This document shows positions 15,037 through 22,672 of a stretch of 64,000 bases of DNA, one piece after another (the first letter of the stretch is position 1; each line of letters opens with the position of its first letter). This DNA comes from Halorubrum hochsteinianum (GTDB lineage Archaea > Halobacteriota > Halobacteria > Halobacteriales > Haloferacaceae), in contig NZ_CP098415.1 in assembly GCF_023702125.1 (NCBI RefSeq), forward strand, positions 2,046,001 through 2,110,000. The letters run 5' to 3'. The notes under the pieces were generated by a model, which made no database searches, was not told the origin of the DNA, and saw nothing but the letters and a program-made list of their open reading frames with translations. The position numbers and the translations under genes were made by a program.

Positions 15037-15346
15037 GGTGGCGCGTGCCTGCGAGCGCCCGAAGGGCGCGAGACAGCACGCGCGAGGGAGTCGGCCGACC
15101 GTAGGGAGGCCGACGAGGTTGGGGAGGCGTGAGGCTGTGCTGTGCGGGGCTGGGAATCGAAGGGGCAGCCGAGAGGCCGGCGTAGACGACGCAAGGACCG
15201 CAACGAGGGAGCGATAGCGACCGAGTGAGGACCGCAGCGAGTGTACGCCGGCCTCTCGGCTGGGGCTTCGAGAGTGTCCGTGGCGATCGGTGATTTATCA
15301 GGAACCACGCACGGCCTCCCGGCTGGGGCTTCGGGAGTGTTCATGG
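15037..15346 (+). repeat. Structured interspersed element, copy A
   Basis: Noncoding element found three times here. Stem 1: GCGCGTGC/GCACGCGC (15041-15048/15076-15083) enclosing GCGCCC-GAA-GGGCGC (15055-15069). Stem 2: GTCGGCC/GGCCGAC (15090-15096/15108-15114). A conserved GGGGAGGCGTGAGG (15121-15134) and CGAAGGGGCAGCCG (15158-15171) lead into a perfect 18-bp stem (15167-15184/15244-15261) closed by a 59-nt loop. The terminal CGGCTGGGGCTTCG (15257-15270) recurs at 15320-15333. It lies 36 nt after the nucleotidase stop, between convergent genes, with TTTATAAA (15022-15029) in front. The rest of the gap to folD (15347-15431) holds a second TTTATAAA near 15390 and no gene. Confidence 0.85.
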
Positions 15347-15431
15347 CCGACCCGCTATCGGCTGCTTGTAATCGACCGTTCAACCATTTATAAATACGAA
15401 ACGCGAGAGAACCGTTCGAGTCCGCTTCCTC

Positions 15432-16325
15432 TCAGTCCAAGTCCACGTCGACGCCGGTCTGAATCCCCGCCGCCTTCACCGTGTTATAGAGGAGCATCGC
15501 GCGCGTCATCGGCCCGACGCCGCCGGGCACGGGCGTGATCGCTCCCGCGACCTCCTTCGCCGACTCGTACTCCATGTCGCCGACCAGCTCGTACCCCTTC
15601 TCCGTGTCCGCGTCGACGCGGTTGATCCCCACGTCGATCACGGTCGCCCCCGGCTTCAGCATCGAGCCGTCGACGAACTCCGGGATGCCGGCGGCGGCGA
15701 CGACGATGTCCGCGCCCGCCAGCTTCGCCTCCAGGTCCTCGGTCCGCGAGTGACAGACCGTCGTCGTCGCGTTCCCGACGGGACTCTTCTGGATCAGCAG
15801 GTTCGCCATCGGCTTGCCGACGATGTCGGAGCGGCCGACGACGACCGCGTCCGCTCCCTCCGTCTCCACGTCGTAGGCGTCGAACAGCTTCTGGACGCCG
15901 TGCGGGGTACACGGCTTGAACCGGGCGTCGCCCGCGACGAGGCGGCCGACGTTCTCCGGGTGGAAGCCGTCCACGTCCTTCTCCGGGTCGATCCGGCGGA
16001 GGACCGTCCGCTTGTCGACGTGGTCCGGCACGGGCATCTGGACTAAGATCCCGTGGACGTCGTCGCGCGCGTTGAGATCGTCTATCGTCTCGTACAGTTC
16101 CTCGGCGGGCGCGTCGGCGTCGATCTCGACGTGGATCCCCTCGATGCCGACCTCCTCGCAGTCCCGCTGTTTCATCGAGACGTACGTCTCGCTGGCCGGG
16201 TCGTCGCTCATCAGCACCGTCGCCAGTCCCGGCTCAACGCCGGCGTCGGACAGCCGCGACACCTCGTCGGCGACCGCCTCGCGCACGTCCGCCGCGACCG
16301 CCTCTCCGTCGATCGTCTCGGTCAT
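15432..16325 (-). CDS. folD: Bifunctional methylenetetrahydrofolate dehydrogenase/cyclohydrolase FolD
   Basis: Oxidises 5,10-methylene-THF and hydrolyses the methenyl product to 10-formyl-THF. The 297-residue protein has the substrate-site SETYVSMKQRDCEEVGI with the catalytic lysine, DGFHPENVGRL, a Rossmann VVGRSDIVGKPMANLL and the C-terminal TPVPGGVGPMTRAMLL. All family motifs are present and the length is normal. It shares the folate cycle with thyA and folA at 53662-55253, although they are far apart. Confidence 0.96.
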   Translation of the reverse strand: MTETIDGEAVAADVREAVADEVSRLSDAGVEPGLATVLMSDDPASETYVSMKQRDCEEVGIEGIHVEIDADAPAEELYETIDDLNARDDVHGILVQMPVPDHVDKRTVLRRIDPEKDVDGFHPENVGRLVAGDARFKPCTPHGVQKLFDAYDVETEGADAVVVGRSDIVGKPMANLLIQKSPVGNATTTVCHSRTEDLEAKLAGADIVVAAAGIPEFVDGSMLKPGATVIDVGINRVDADTEKGYELVGDMEYESAKEVAGAITPVPGGVGPMTRAMLLYNTVKAAGIQTGVDVDLD

Positions 16326-16431
16326 GTGCGACCGTCGGCGACCCCGAGGTAAAAGTGACGCGGGATCGTGGTCATCGAAGCCACTCCAAACCCGATTCGA
16401 TCCGAGAACGCGGATCGTTTTTCGAACGGGA

Positions 16432-17208
16432 CTACTCCGGGAACAGCTCTTCTTCGCGCTCGACGGCGTCTATCGCGGCGATCTCCTCGTCGGTCAGTTC
16501 GAGGTCGGCGGCGGCGAGGTTCGCGCGCAGGTGTCCCTCGCTCGACGCCTTCGGGATCGCGACCACGGGGTCCTTCGCTGTCGCCCACGCGATCGCGACC
16601 GCCTCGGGCGTCGCCCCGTGTGCCTCCGCGACTGCGACGACGGCGTCGACCTCGCGCACCCGACCGCCGGCGAGCGGCGAGTAGGCGACGACCGGGTAGC
16701 CGTGGTCGCGGGCGTGGTCGAGCAGTTCCGGCCGACGGAACAGCGGGTGGAGTTCGGTCTGGTGGGCCGCGGGCGGGCGGCCGAGGACGTCGACCGCGCG
16801 GTCGAGGTCCGCGAGTTCGAAGTTCGAGACGCCGACGTTCCGGACGAGCCCCTCCTCCACCAGTCGGTCGAGCGCGGGCAGCGTCGACTCCGGGTCGTAG
16901 TCGCCGCGCGGGCGGTGGACGTACAGCAGGTCGAGGGCCTCGACGCCGAGGCGGGCCGCGCTCTCGCGGGCGGCGGGCGCGACGGCGTCGGCCGCGAGGT
17001 CGTCGGTCCACAGCTTCGTCGCCACGGTCACGTCGTCGCGGCCGAGGTCGGCGTCGGCCAGCCCCGCGGCGAGCCCCTCGCCGACGACCGCCTCGTTGTC
17101 GTAGATCCGCGCGGTGTCGAGGTGGCGGTAGCCGAGCCCGAGCGCGGTCGCGACCTCGTCGGAGTCGTCGATTCCCATCGTGCCGAGGCCGACGGCCGGG
17201 AGATCCAT
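16432..17208 (-). CDS. Aldo/keto reductase
   Basis: A 258-residue NADPH-dependent TIM-barrel oxidoreductase. The catalytic tetrad is visible: Asp and Tyr in DTARIYDNE, Lys in VATKLW and His in LYVHRP. VAIPKASSEGHLRAN near the C-terminus contacts NADPH. The ATG at 17206-17208 starts the conserved MDLPAVGLGTMGI. A longer in-frame extension would add over 200 disordered residues through a noncoding repeat and is rejected. The substrate cannot be read from sequence. Confidence 0.9.
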   Translation of the reverse strand: MDLPAVGLGTMGIDDSDEVATALGLGYRHLDTARIYDNEAVVGEGLAAGLADADLGRDDVTVATKLWTDDLAADAVAPAARESAARLGVEALDLLYVHRPRGDYDPESTLPALDRLVEEGLVRNVGVSNFELADLDRAVDVLGRPPAAHQTELHPLFRRPELLDHARDHGYPVVAYSPLAGGRVREVDAVVAVAEAHGATPEAVAIAWATAKDPVVAIPKASSEGHLRANLAAADLELTDEEIAAIDAVEREEELFPE

Positions 17209-17392
17209 GCCCGAACGTCCGTCCGGCCGCGAGTAAATCCCTGCGTCTCCGCGCGGCGGACCGTCCCCGCTGAGCGACGCGGTCGACCCGCGTTTCGACC
17301 CGTTCGCGCCGGGGACTTTTCCTCCCCGGCCGTTCGAAACCGAGATGTCCATGCGAGTTCCTCCCCCGCCTTCCGGCCGTCCCTCTCCCACC

Positions 17393-17435
17393 GACCGCCC
17401 CTCCACAGCCGACCGCCCCTCCACAGCCGACCGCC
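17393..17435. repeat. 18-bp tandem repeat between divergent genes
   Basis: The unit GACCGCCCCTCCACAGCC occurs twice in full (17393-17410 and 17411-17428) and then partially to 17435. It lies in the gap between the leftward aldo/keto reductase gene and the rightward membrane-protein gene, about 25 nt before the latter's start. It is a simple slippage-type repeat with no evident function. Confidence 0.8.
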
Positions 17436-17457
17436 GCTTCCCCACCGGCTGGAGCGA

Positions 17458-18021
17458 ATGAGTCGGGACGGCACCTGGTCGTTCCCGACTGCCACGGGGG
17501 GCGTCGAGGTCGCCCCCGACGAGATCCGGGTCCGGCGACGGCTCCGGCCGGCCGCCGATCACGCCGGGCGGGCGCTCGCGAACGGCCGGCTCGGCGCGCT
17601 CACGGACGCGTTCGGCTGGGCCGGCGTCGGCGCGCTCTTCACCGTCCTCAGCGCGGTTCCGCGGCTCCTCTCGGTCGGCGACGGGAGCGAGGCACTCTGG
17701 GTGGGCGGCATCGCGGCGGTCACGGTGATCGGGACTCTCGCGGCGTCGGTGGGAGAGAACCGCCGCGAGACGATCCCGCTCCGCGCCGTCGAGCGCGTCG
17801 AGTTCGACGGCGACGGGATCGTCGTGGTCCACGAGCCGGACGACGCGGATGATTCCGCCGGCGGACTCGCCAAGACGGAGATCCGGCCGCGCTCGGACGA
17901 CGCGCGCGCCGACGCCGCGCTCGCGCTGCGGCTCCGGGGGGTCGACATCCGCGGGGTCGACGGGGACGACGCGGTCTCTCGGACGGCGGTCGACGCGCCG
18001 AAGACGGAGCTTCTGGAGTGA
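17458..18021 (+). CDS. Haloarchaeal membrane protein of unknown function
   Basis: A 187-residue protein. It has a soluble N-terminal segment of about 40 residues, two hydrophobic helices (about 60-78 and 84-102), and a C-terminal part beginning RRETIPLRAVERVEFDGDGIVVVHEP. The last reads like a small PH-type beta domain. The gene converges with the next one, with a single base between the stop codons. The ATG at 17458 is chosen because upstream sequence is repetitive and unlike protein. I recognise no named family. Confidence 0.7.
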   Translation: MSRDGTWSFPTATGGVEVAPDEIRVRRRLRPAADHAGRALANGRLGALTDAFGWAGVGALFTVLSAVPRLLSVGDGSEALWVGGIAAVTVIGTLAASVGENRRETIPLRAVERVEFDGDGIVVVHEPDDADDSAGGLAKTEIRPRSDDARADAALALRLRGVDIRGVDGDDAVSRTAVDAPKTELLE

Positions 18022-18022
18022 G

Positions 18023-18823
18023 TCAGCGGGTCGGACCGACCGCGCGGTCGACGACCTCGTACCCCTGCGCGGCGAGCGCGGGGGCGTAGTACCGCTCGGC
18101 GACCCGCCCCTGCGGAAGTCGCCGGAGGCCGAACCGGCGCGTCGGGCGCAGTTCGACGTCGACGACGCTCCCGCCGTCGTCCCCCTCGCGAACCGTCGCG
18201 GCGTACGAGGCCCACTGTCGGTCGCCGACCGTGCCGTCGACGTCGACGGTCGCGACGGCGTCGCCCGGTGAGGCGTCGTCTCCGTCGCCCGCGGCCCGCA
18301 CCTCGGTCTCGACGCCGAGCGCGACGCTCCGGAGCCCGAGCAGGTACGAGAACTCGTAGGTCGCTCGGGTTCCCGTCGGGCGGTCCGAGGCTGCGGTGTC
18401 GGCCTCGGCCGGGCCGTCCGGGTCGACGGCGTCGGTGTCGACCGGGCTATCCGGGTCGACGGCGTCGCTCCCGGCCGTCCGCACGTCGGCGGCGACCCCC
18501 CACTGGAACGCGAGGACGGGCGGCGTCCCCGAGGCGAACTGCCGGACGACCGCCTCGGGCGGCGCGTCCGTGCGGAGGCGGGTCATCCCGGACCGGCGGT
18601 ACACCGGCAGCCGGAGGGCGACGACCAGAACCGCCCCGACCGCGACCCCCGGCCAGAACGAGAGCGCGGCGACGGCGGCGAGGAACGCCCCCACGACGAG
18701 CAGCGCGAGGGTCCAACTGACGGCGCGCTCGGCGCGGCGGTAGCCCCGCACGGCGTCGTCGAGCGCGTCGCGGTCGGTCGGCGGCGGCGTTCGGGCGTCG
18801 GAGGGACTGGAGGGGTCGGTCAC
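18023..18823 (-). CDS. Haloarchaeal membrane protein of unknown function
   Basis: A 266-residue protein with a disordered Pro/Asp-rich start, two adjacent hydrophobic helices (about 37-72) and a large C-terminal soluble domain. That domain is broken by an Asp/Pro repeat (DAVDPDSPVDTDAVDPDGP, about 118-136). The rest is beta-rich (TYEFSYLLGLRSVALGVETEVR). It is tail-to-tail with the 17458 gene. No family or function is recognised. Confidence 0.7.
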   Translation of the reverse strand: MTDPSSPSDARTPPPTDRDALDDAVRGYRRAERAVSWTLALLVVGAFLAAVAALSFWPGVAVGAVLVVALRLPVYRRSGMTRLRTDAPPEAVVRQFASGTPPVLAFQWGVAADVRTAGSDAVDPDSPVDTDAVDPDGPAEADTAASDRPTGTRATYEFSYLLGLRSVALGVETEVRAAGDGDDASPGDAVATVDVDGTVGDRQWASYAATVREGDDGGSVVDVELRPTRRFGLRRLPQGRVAERYYAPALAAQGYEVVDRAVGPTR

Positions 18824-18944
18824 GCTCCGAACTCGGAGGGGCGGGAAATCAGGATTACGGTCGCCGCGGTCGCGGGGAGCGAGGGTCGGCGTCGGCCGGA
18901 GCGGTCGCCGACCGACGGGGGGTCGCCCCGGGGCGGAGCCGCGC

Positions 18945-19628
18945 TCAGGCCGAGTCGCTCTCGTCGGCCGGCGCTCGCCCGCAGATGCTCACGAGGTCGT
19001 GGAGGTCGTCGATCTCGTAGGTCGGGTGGCAGGCGAGCTCCGTCGACCGCCGGTGCGGGCGGCGGAGGAACGCGGAGTCGATCCCCGCGTTGTCGGCCGC
19101 GCGGACGTCCGACTCGTTGTCGCCGACGAAAAGCGCCGTCTCGGCTCCGAGGTCTTCGAGGGCGCGCTCGATGTAGTACGGGGAGGGCTTCTTGCGCGAG
19201 AGGCTGGCCACCGAGGGCTCCCGGCCGTACGCGACCTCGAAGTGGCCGCGCAGCCCGAAGTGGTCGAGGAGGGCGTCGACGGTCGCCTGTTGGTTCGAGG
19301 AGACCACCCCCAGCGAGGCGTCGAGCGCGCGGAGGGCGTCGACGTCGTCGTACGGCGTCTTGCGTCCCTTCCGAGCGGCGTCGATCTGGGCCGCCGCCGC
19401 GGTCTCGTCCCTGACGCGCCAGAACTCCGTCGGGTCCACGCCGTAGCGCTCGCAGATGTCCGTCAGGGTCGCGGGGTCGACGCCGACCGCCACGTCGTCG
19501 ACGTGCGCGAGGTCCGGGTCCTCGACGCCGAGGCTCACGAACGCGTCCCAGGCGGCCTCGCGGAGCGTGTCGAACGGCGTCCGCCCGACCAACACCCCGT
19601 CGTTGTCGAGGACGACGGCGTCGTACAC
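18945..19628 (-). CDS. HAD-superfamily hydrolase, phosphoglycolate phosphatase-like
   Basis: A 227-residue HAD phosphatase. Motif I is DNDGVL (Asp nucleophile at about 8), motif II VSSNQ, motif III the lysine in KKPSPYYIERAL and motif IV GDNESD. An alpha-helical cap inserts between motifs I and II. Many haloarchaeal members are annotated as phosphoglycolate phosphatase-like, but the substrate cannot be read. The start is a GTG at 19626-19628; the conserved YDAVVLDNDG begins at once, so there is no room for a later start. Confidence 0.88.
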   Translation of the reverse strand: MYDAVVLDNDGVLVGRTPFDTLREAAWDAFVSLGVEDPDLAHVDDVAVGVDPATLTDICERYGVDPTEFWRVRDETAAAAQIDAARKGRKTPYDDVDALRALDASLGVVSSNQQATVDALLDHFGLRGHFEVAYGREPSVASLSRKKPSPYYIERALEDLGAETALFVGDNESDVRAADNAGIDSAFLRRPHRRSTELACHPTYEIDDLHDLVSICGRAPADESDSA

Positions 19629-19706
19629 GGCTCACTCTGCGTCGCTAACGGGCAAAAAGGTTTCACACGCCGTTACGCGGCGCTCCGAACGCCGGCGGTC
19701 GGACAC

Positions 19707-19847
19707 TCAGACGCCGAACAGCCGGACGAACAGCCCCGCGAGCACCGCGAGCGTCCCGGCGATCACGCCGACGAACGGGACCGGAACCGGCAGCGGGATC
19801 ACGATCAGCGCGACGCCGAGCGCGATCAGCGCGGTCGAGAGCTTCAC
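19707..19847 (-). CDS. Small two-helix membrane protein (46 residues)
   Basis: Encodes two hydrophobic helices joined by a PLPVPVPF turn. The GTG start (19845-19847) is chosen because a TATA-like GGTATTTGG lies about 27 nt upstream (19870-19879), while upstream residues in the frame are basic and unlike protein. The PxPxPxPF turn between two helices recurs in small haloarchaeal membrane proteins. The function is unknown. Confidence 0.55.
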   Translation of the reverse strand: MKLSTALIALGVALIVIPLPVPVPFVGVIAGTLAVLAGLFVRLFGV

Positions 19848-19973
19848 GGGCGAACACCGTCCGCGACGCCCAAATACCTTCAGGTGAGTTCCGACCGCCG
19901 GACGACGCGTCCCGAGAGACGGCACGACTCCCGCACTTTCAATACCCGGCCGGTCGAAGGCTCAGATCGGACC

Positions 19974-21113
19974 ATGAACATCTCTGATATCGCGGTGTCG
20001 GAATACGTCGAGGTCGACGTCGATGAGCGGCTCGCCAAGGTCCGTTCTATCTTCGAGCGAGAGAACCCCAAGGGGATCGTCGTCGTCGAGGACGGCGAGT
20101 ACGCGGGCGTCGTCGGGGAGAAACAGCTCATGCGTTCGCGCATGGAGGACGACACGAAGGTGTCGGCGGTGATGAAGCCGGCCCCGTCGGTCGACCGACA
20201 CGAGGACGTCCGGGAGACCGCCCGACTCCTCGTCGAGGGGGACGTGAAGATCGCGCCGGTCTACGAGGGCGAGAAGCTCTACGGCATCGTCACGGTCGAC
20301 CAGATCCTCGAGGCCGTCATCGAGAGCCTCGACGCGATCACCGTCGGCCAGATCGCCACCGAGGACGTGATCGGCATCGGCGAGACGGAGAGCGTCGGCC
20401 GCGCCATCAACCGGCTCCGCGAGAACGGCGTCTCCCGGCTCCCCGTCCTCGACGACGACGGCGACCTCGTCGGCGTCGTCACCACGAACGACATCGTGGA
20501 GTTCGTCGTCCGCGACCACGAGCGGCAGGGCAGCGGCGACCGCGCGGGCGACATCGACCGCATGCTCGACATCCCCGTCTACGACATCATGTCGAGCCCG
20601 GTCGTCACCGCGACCGAGGACGAGACGGCCCGGGCGGTCGTCGAGCGCATGTTCGACAACGAGGTCTCCGGGCTGGTCGTCACGCCCGCGGACACCGATA
20701 CCGTCGCCGGCATCGTGACGAAGACCGACGTGTTGCGCGCGCTGACGTTCACCGAGCAGGACTCGATGGACGTCCAGATCACGAACGTCGACCTGCTGGA
20801 CGGGACCTCCCGCGAGCACGTCGTCGAGTCCATCGAGCAGGTCGCGGACAAGTACGCGGACATGCACGTCATCCACGCGCACGTCCGGCTCCACGCTCAC
20901 AAGGAGAAGCTCCGCGGCACGCCCCTCATCCAGTGTCAGATCCGCCTCCGCACCAACGAGGGACAGGTCGGCGGCTCCGGCGAGGGGTACGGTGCCGAAC
21001 ACGCGTTCCACGTCGCGCTCGACAAGTTAGAGCGGAACGTCCTCGAGATCAAGGGCGTCAACGCCGACGAGGAGTACCGCGGCCAGCTCCTCCGGAAGCT
21101 CGGCGAGCTGTGA
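19974..21113 (+). CDS. Four-CBS protein fused to an HPF/RaiA-like ribosome-hibernation domain
   Basis: A 379-residue protein. Residues 1-265 hold four CBS motifs, each with a G-x-V/I-T/V-x-x-D/N element (for example LYGIVTVDQIL, LVGVVTTNDIV, VAGIVTKTDVL), which usually bind adenine nucleotides. Residues 265-379 (DVQITNVDLLDGTSREHVVE through AFHVALDKLERNVLEI) follow the beta-alpha pattern of HPF/RaiA/S30AE factors that bind the small subunit in stationary phase. The simplest reading is a nucleotide-sensing hibernation factor, but the HPF match is by eye. A TATA-like TTTCAATACC lies about 30 nt before the ATG. Confidence 0.85.
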   Translation: MNISDIAVSEYVEVDVDERLAKVRSIFERENPKGIVVVEDGEYAGVVGEKQLMRSRMEDDTKVSAVMKPAPSVDRHEDVRETARLLVEGDVKIAPVYEGEKLYGIVTVDQILEAVIESLDAITVGQIATEDVIGIGETESVGRAINRLRENGVSRLPVLDDDGDLVGVVTTNDIVEFVVRDHERQGSGDRAGDIDRMLDIPVYDIMSSPVVTATEDETARAVVERMFDNEVSGLVVTPADTDTVAGIVTKTDVLRALTFTEQDSMDVQITNVDLLDGTSREHVVESIEQVADKYADMHVIHAHVRLHAHKEKLRGTPLIQCQIRLRTNEGQVGGSGEGYGAEHAFHVALDKLERNVLEIKGVNADEEYRGQLLRKLGEL

Positions 21114-21263
21114 GCCGATAGGGGGCCGCACGCGGGCGAATGCCGGTCCGATCTCGGCGGTCGTCCCGTCGCCCTCGACGAACCGACTTCCGCCCGTTCC
21201 GACCCGCGTTTTCGTCGTCTCGCTGCCGGCGCGCTCTTCGGAGGATCGTCCGTGATCGGCAGC

Positions 21264-21300
21264 CGTCGGCTATCCGTCCGCGTCGTCGGCTATCCGTCCG
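21264..21300. repeat. 17-bp direct repeat spanning the radB stop codon
   Basis: CGTCGGCTATCCGTCCG occurs at 21264-21280 and 21284-21300, with a 20-nt period. The second copy contains the radB stop codon (TAG on the minus strand, 21290-21292) and the first lies in the 3' flank. Two other genes here show the same arrangement (35389-35449 and 53632-53667). Confidence 0.8.
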
Positions 21301-21997
21301 CGCCCTCGGCGAGTCCGTCGGCGACGATCCGGAACGCGGCGGTGTCGCCCGCGGGCTTCGAGCGGTGCTTTTCGAGGGTCGCCCGGCGGTTCCCGCCGCG
21401 GAACCGGTCGACGCGGACGATCGCGCCGGTCCAGTGGTTGAGGGTGTTGCCGCCGAGCGCGCGGTCCCGGTCGCCGTCGGGGTCCGTGAACACCTGGTTC
21501 GTGATCACGACGGCGACGTCGTGCCGCCGGGCCAGAGAGAGGAGGTGCGTCACCTGCTTTGCGACCTTCCGGAGCGACTCGCCGCCCTCGGTGTCGCCGG
21601 CGCGCTCCAGCCGGTAGAAGCCCGTGGCGGAGTCCAACACGATCAGATCGACCTCCTCCGCGAGCTCCTCGGCGTCGCGGACCGCCTCGCGCTGGTCGTC
21701 GAAGTCGTACGCCTCAGAGATCACGAGCCGCGCGGCGAGTTCCTCGAGGGTGTCGTCGCCGTCGCCCCGGTCAAGTCGACCCTCCGCCAGCTGTTCGAAC
21801 CGGTCGATCGAGAGCCCCTCGGTGTCGATGTAGAGGGCGCGGTCGCCGCGGGCCGCGACCTCGACCGCCGCCGAGAGCGCGAGGTTCGTCTTCCCCGCGG
21901 CCGGCGGGCCGTACACCTGCGTGACGACGCCGCGCTCGAAGCCGCCGCCCAGCAGCTCGTCGACCGGGCGACAGCCGGTCGGGATCGGATCGCTCAC
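21290..21997 (-). CDS. radB: RadB recombinase paralogue
   Basis: RadB is the short euryarchaeal RecA-family protein thought to assist RadA in homologous recombination. The 235-residue protein has Walker A GPPAAGKTN near residue 30, Walker B DLIVLDSATG, and VVITNQVFTDPDG and RKVAKQVTHLL of the RecA core. It lacks the N-terminal helix-hairpin-helix domain of RadA. This, with its length, identifies RadB. A GTATTTAAAC box near 22025 is about 27 nt before the start, so the mRNA is probably leaderless. Confidence 0.95.
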   Translation of the reverse strand: MSDPIPTGCRPVDELLGGGFERGVVTQVYGPPAAGKTNLALSAAVEVAARGDRALYIDTEGLSIDRFEQLAEGRLDRGDGDDTLEELAARLVISEAYDFDDQREAVRDAEELAEEVDLIVLDSATGFYRLERAGDTEGGESLRKVAKQVTHLLSLARRHDVAVVITNQVFTDPDGDRDRALGGNTLNHWTGAIVRVDRFRGGNRRATLEKHRSKPAGDTAAFRIVADGLAEGADG

Positions 21998-22257
21998 TAG
22001 ACGGCGGTTCGGCCGCGCTCGTATTTAAACGGTCGATCGCGGCGGCGACGGCGCGGTACGCGTCGCTCGACGCGGTGATACGCGCCGGTCGCCGGGAGAA
22101 ACGCGGTTGCTCGTCGCGAGAAGTGTCGCTCGCCGACGGCAGCGCCGTCGCTCGTCGGGCGGTGATAAGTGTGAGAGAAACGGAGATGGCGTCGTTCGCG
22201 TCGAGCGACGGCCGAAATCCGGTAGTGCGTGCGGACCTGTCGTCCGCGACGTGGGGG

Positions 22258-22464
22258 TTAGTTGCGGACGAGGTTCGTCGCGCGGGGTCCCTTGGGGGAC
22301 GATTCGATGTCGAATTCCACTTCCTGACCCTCCTCGAGGTCCGGGCCGCCGACGTCTTCCATGTGGAAGAACACGTCTTCGTCGTCGTCGAGGTCGCCGT
22401 CGTCAGTCGAGATGAAACCGTAGCCGCCAGTATCGTTGAAGAAATCAACCTTACCGTTTACAAT
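22258..22464 (-). CDS. Cold-shock domain protein (CspA family), start codon unclear
   Basis: A single cold-shock domain that binds single-stranded nucleic acid. It has GKVDFFNDTGGYGFI (RNP1-type) and DVFFHMEDV (RNP2-type), and ends PKGPRATNL. The family normally begins M-A-x-G-K/T-VDFF. Here the codon at the Met position is ATT (22462-22464), not ATG. A TATA-like GGGTTATCG centred near 22494 is about 27-30 nt upstream, which supports initiation there. The alternative is a GTG at 22512, which would add 16 hydrophobic/basic residues unlike other family members. I use the ATT position for the 68-residue product, with the start uncertain. Confidence 0.8.
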   Translation of the reverse strand: MVNGKVDFFNDTGGYGFISTDDGDLDDDEDVFFHMEDVGGPDLEEGQEVEFDIESSPKGPRATNLVRN

Positions 22465-22672
22465 TGCGAATAAACGTACAGCCCGTACGGCGATAACCCT
22501 TGCGAGGGTCACGGTACCACGGAGGTTCCGGACGTTCGTCTATCCGGGAAGCACCGAATACCGCCTCGTTCCGGGGCGCTCCGGCCGACGTTGCGACGCG
22601 CCCGGTCGTGTTCACCGCGTGCCACCAGCCGCGGGGTTCATTTACGCGCGACCACGTAGGTCGGACAACGAC

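Noticed and set aside
15037-15346. CRISPR array or IS element
   Set aside because: There is no regular repeat-spacer pattern, no transposase and no target-site duplication visible at the element ends.
16432-17832. A 466-residue version of the first aldo/keto reductase
   Set aside because: The extension passes through an 18-bp tandem repeat and the oppositely directed 17458 gene; the conserved protein starts at 17208.
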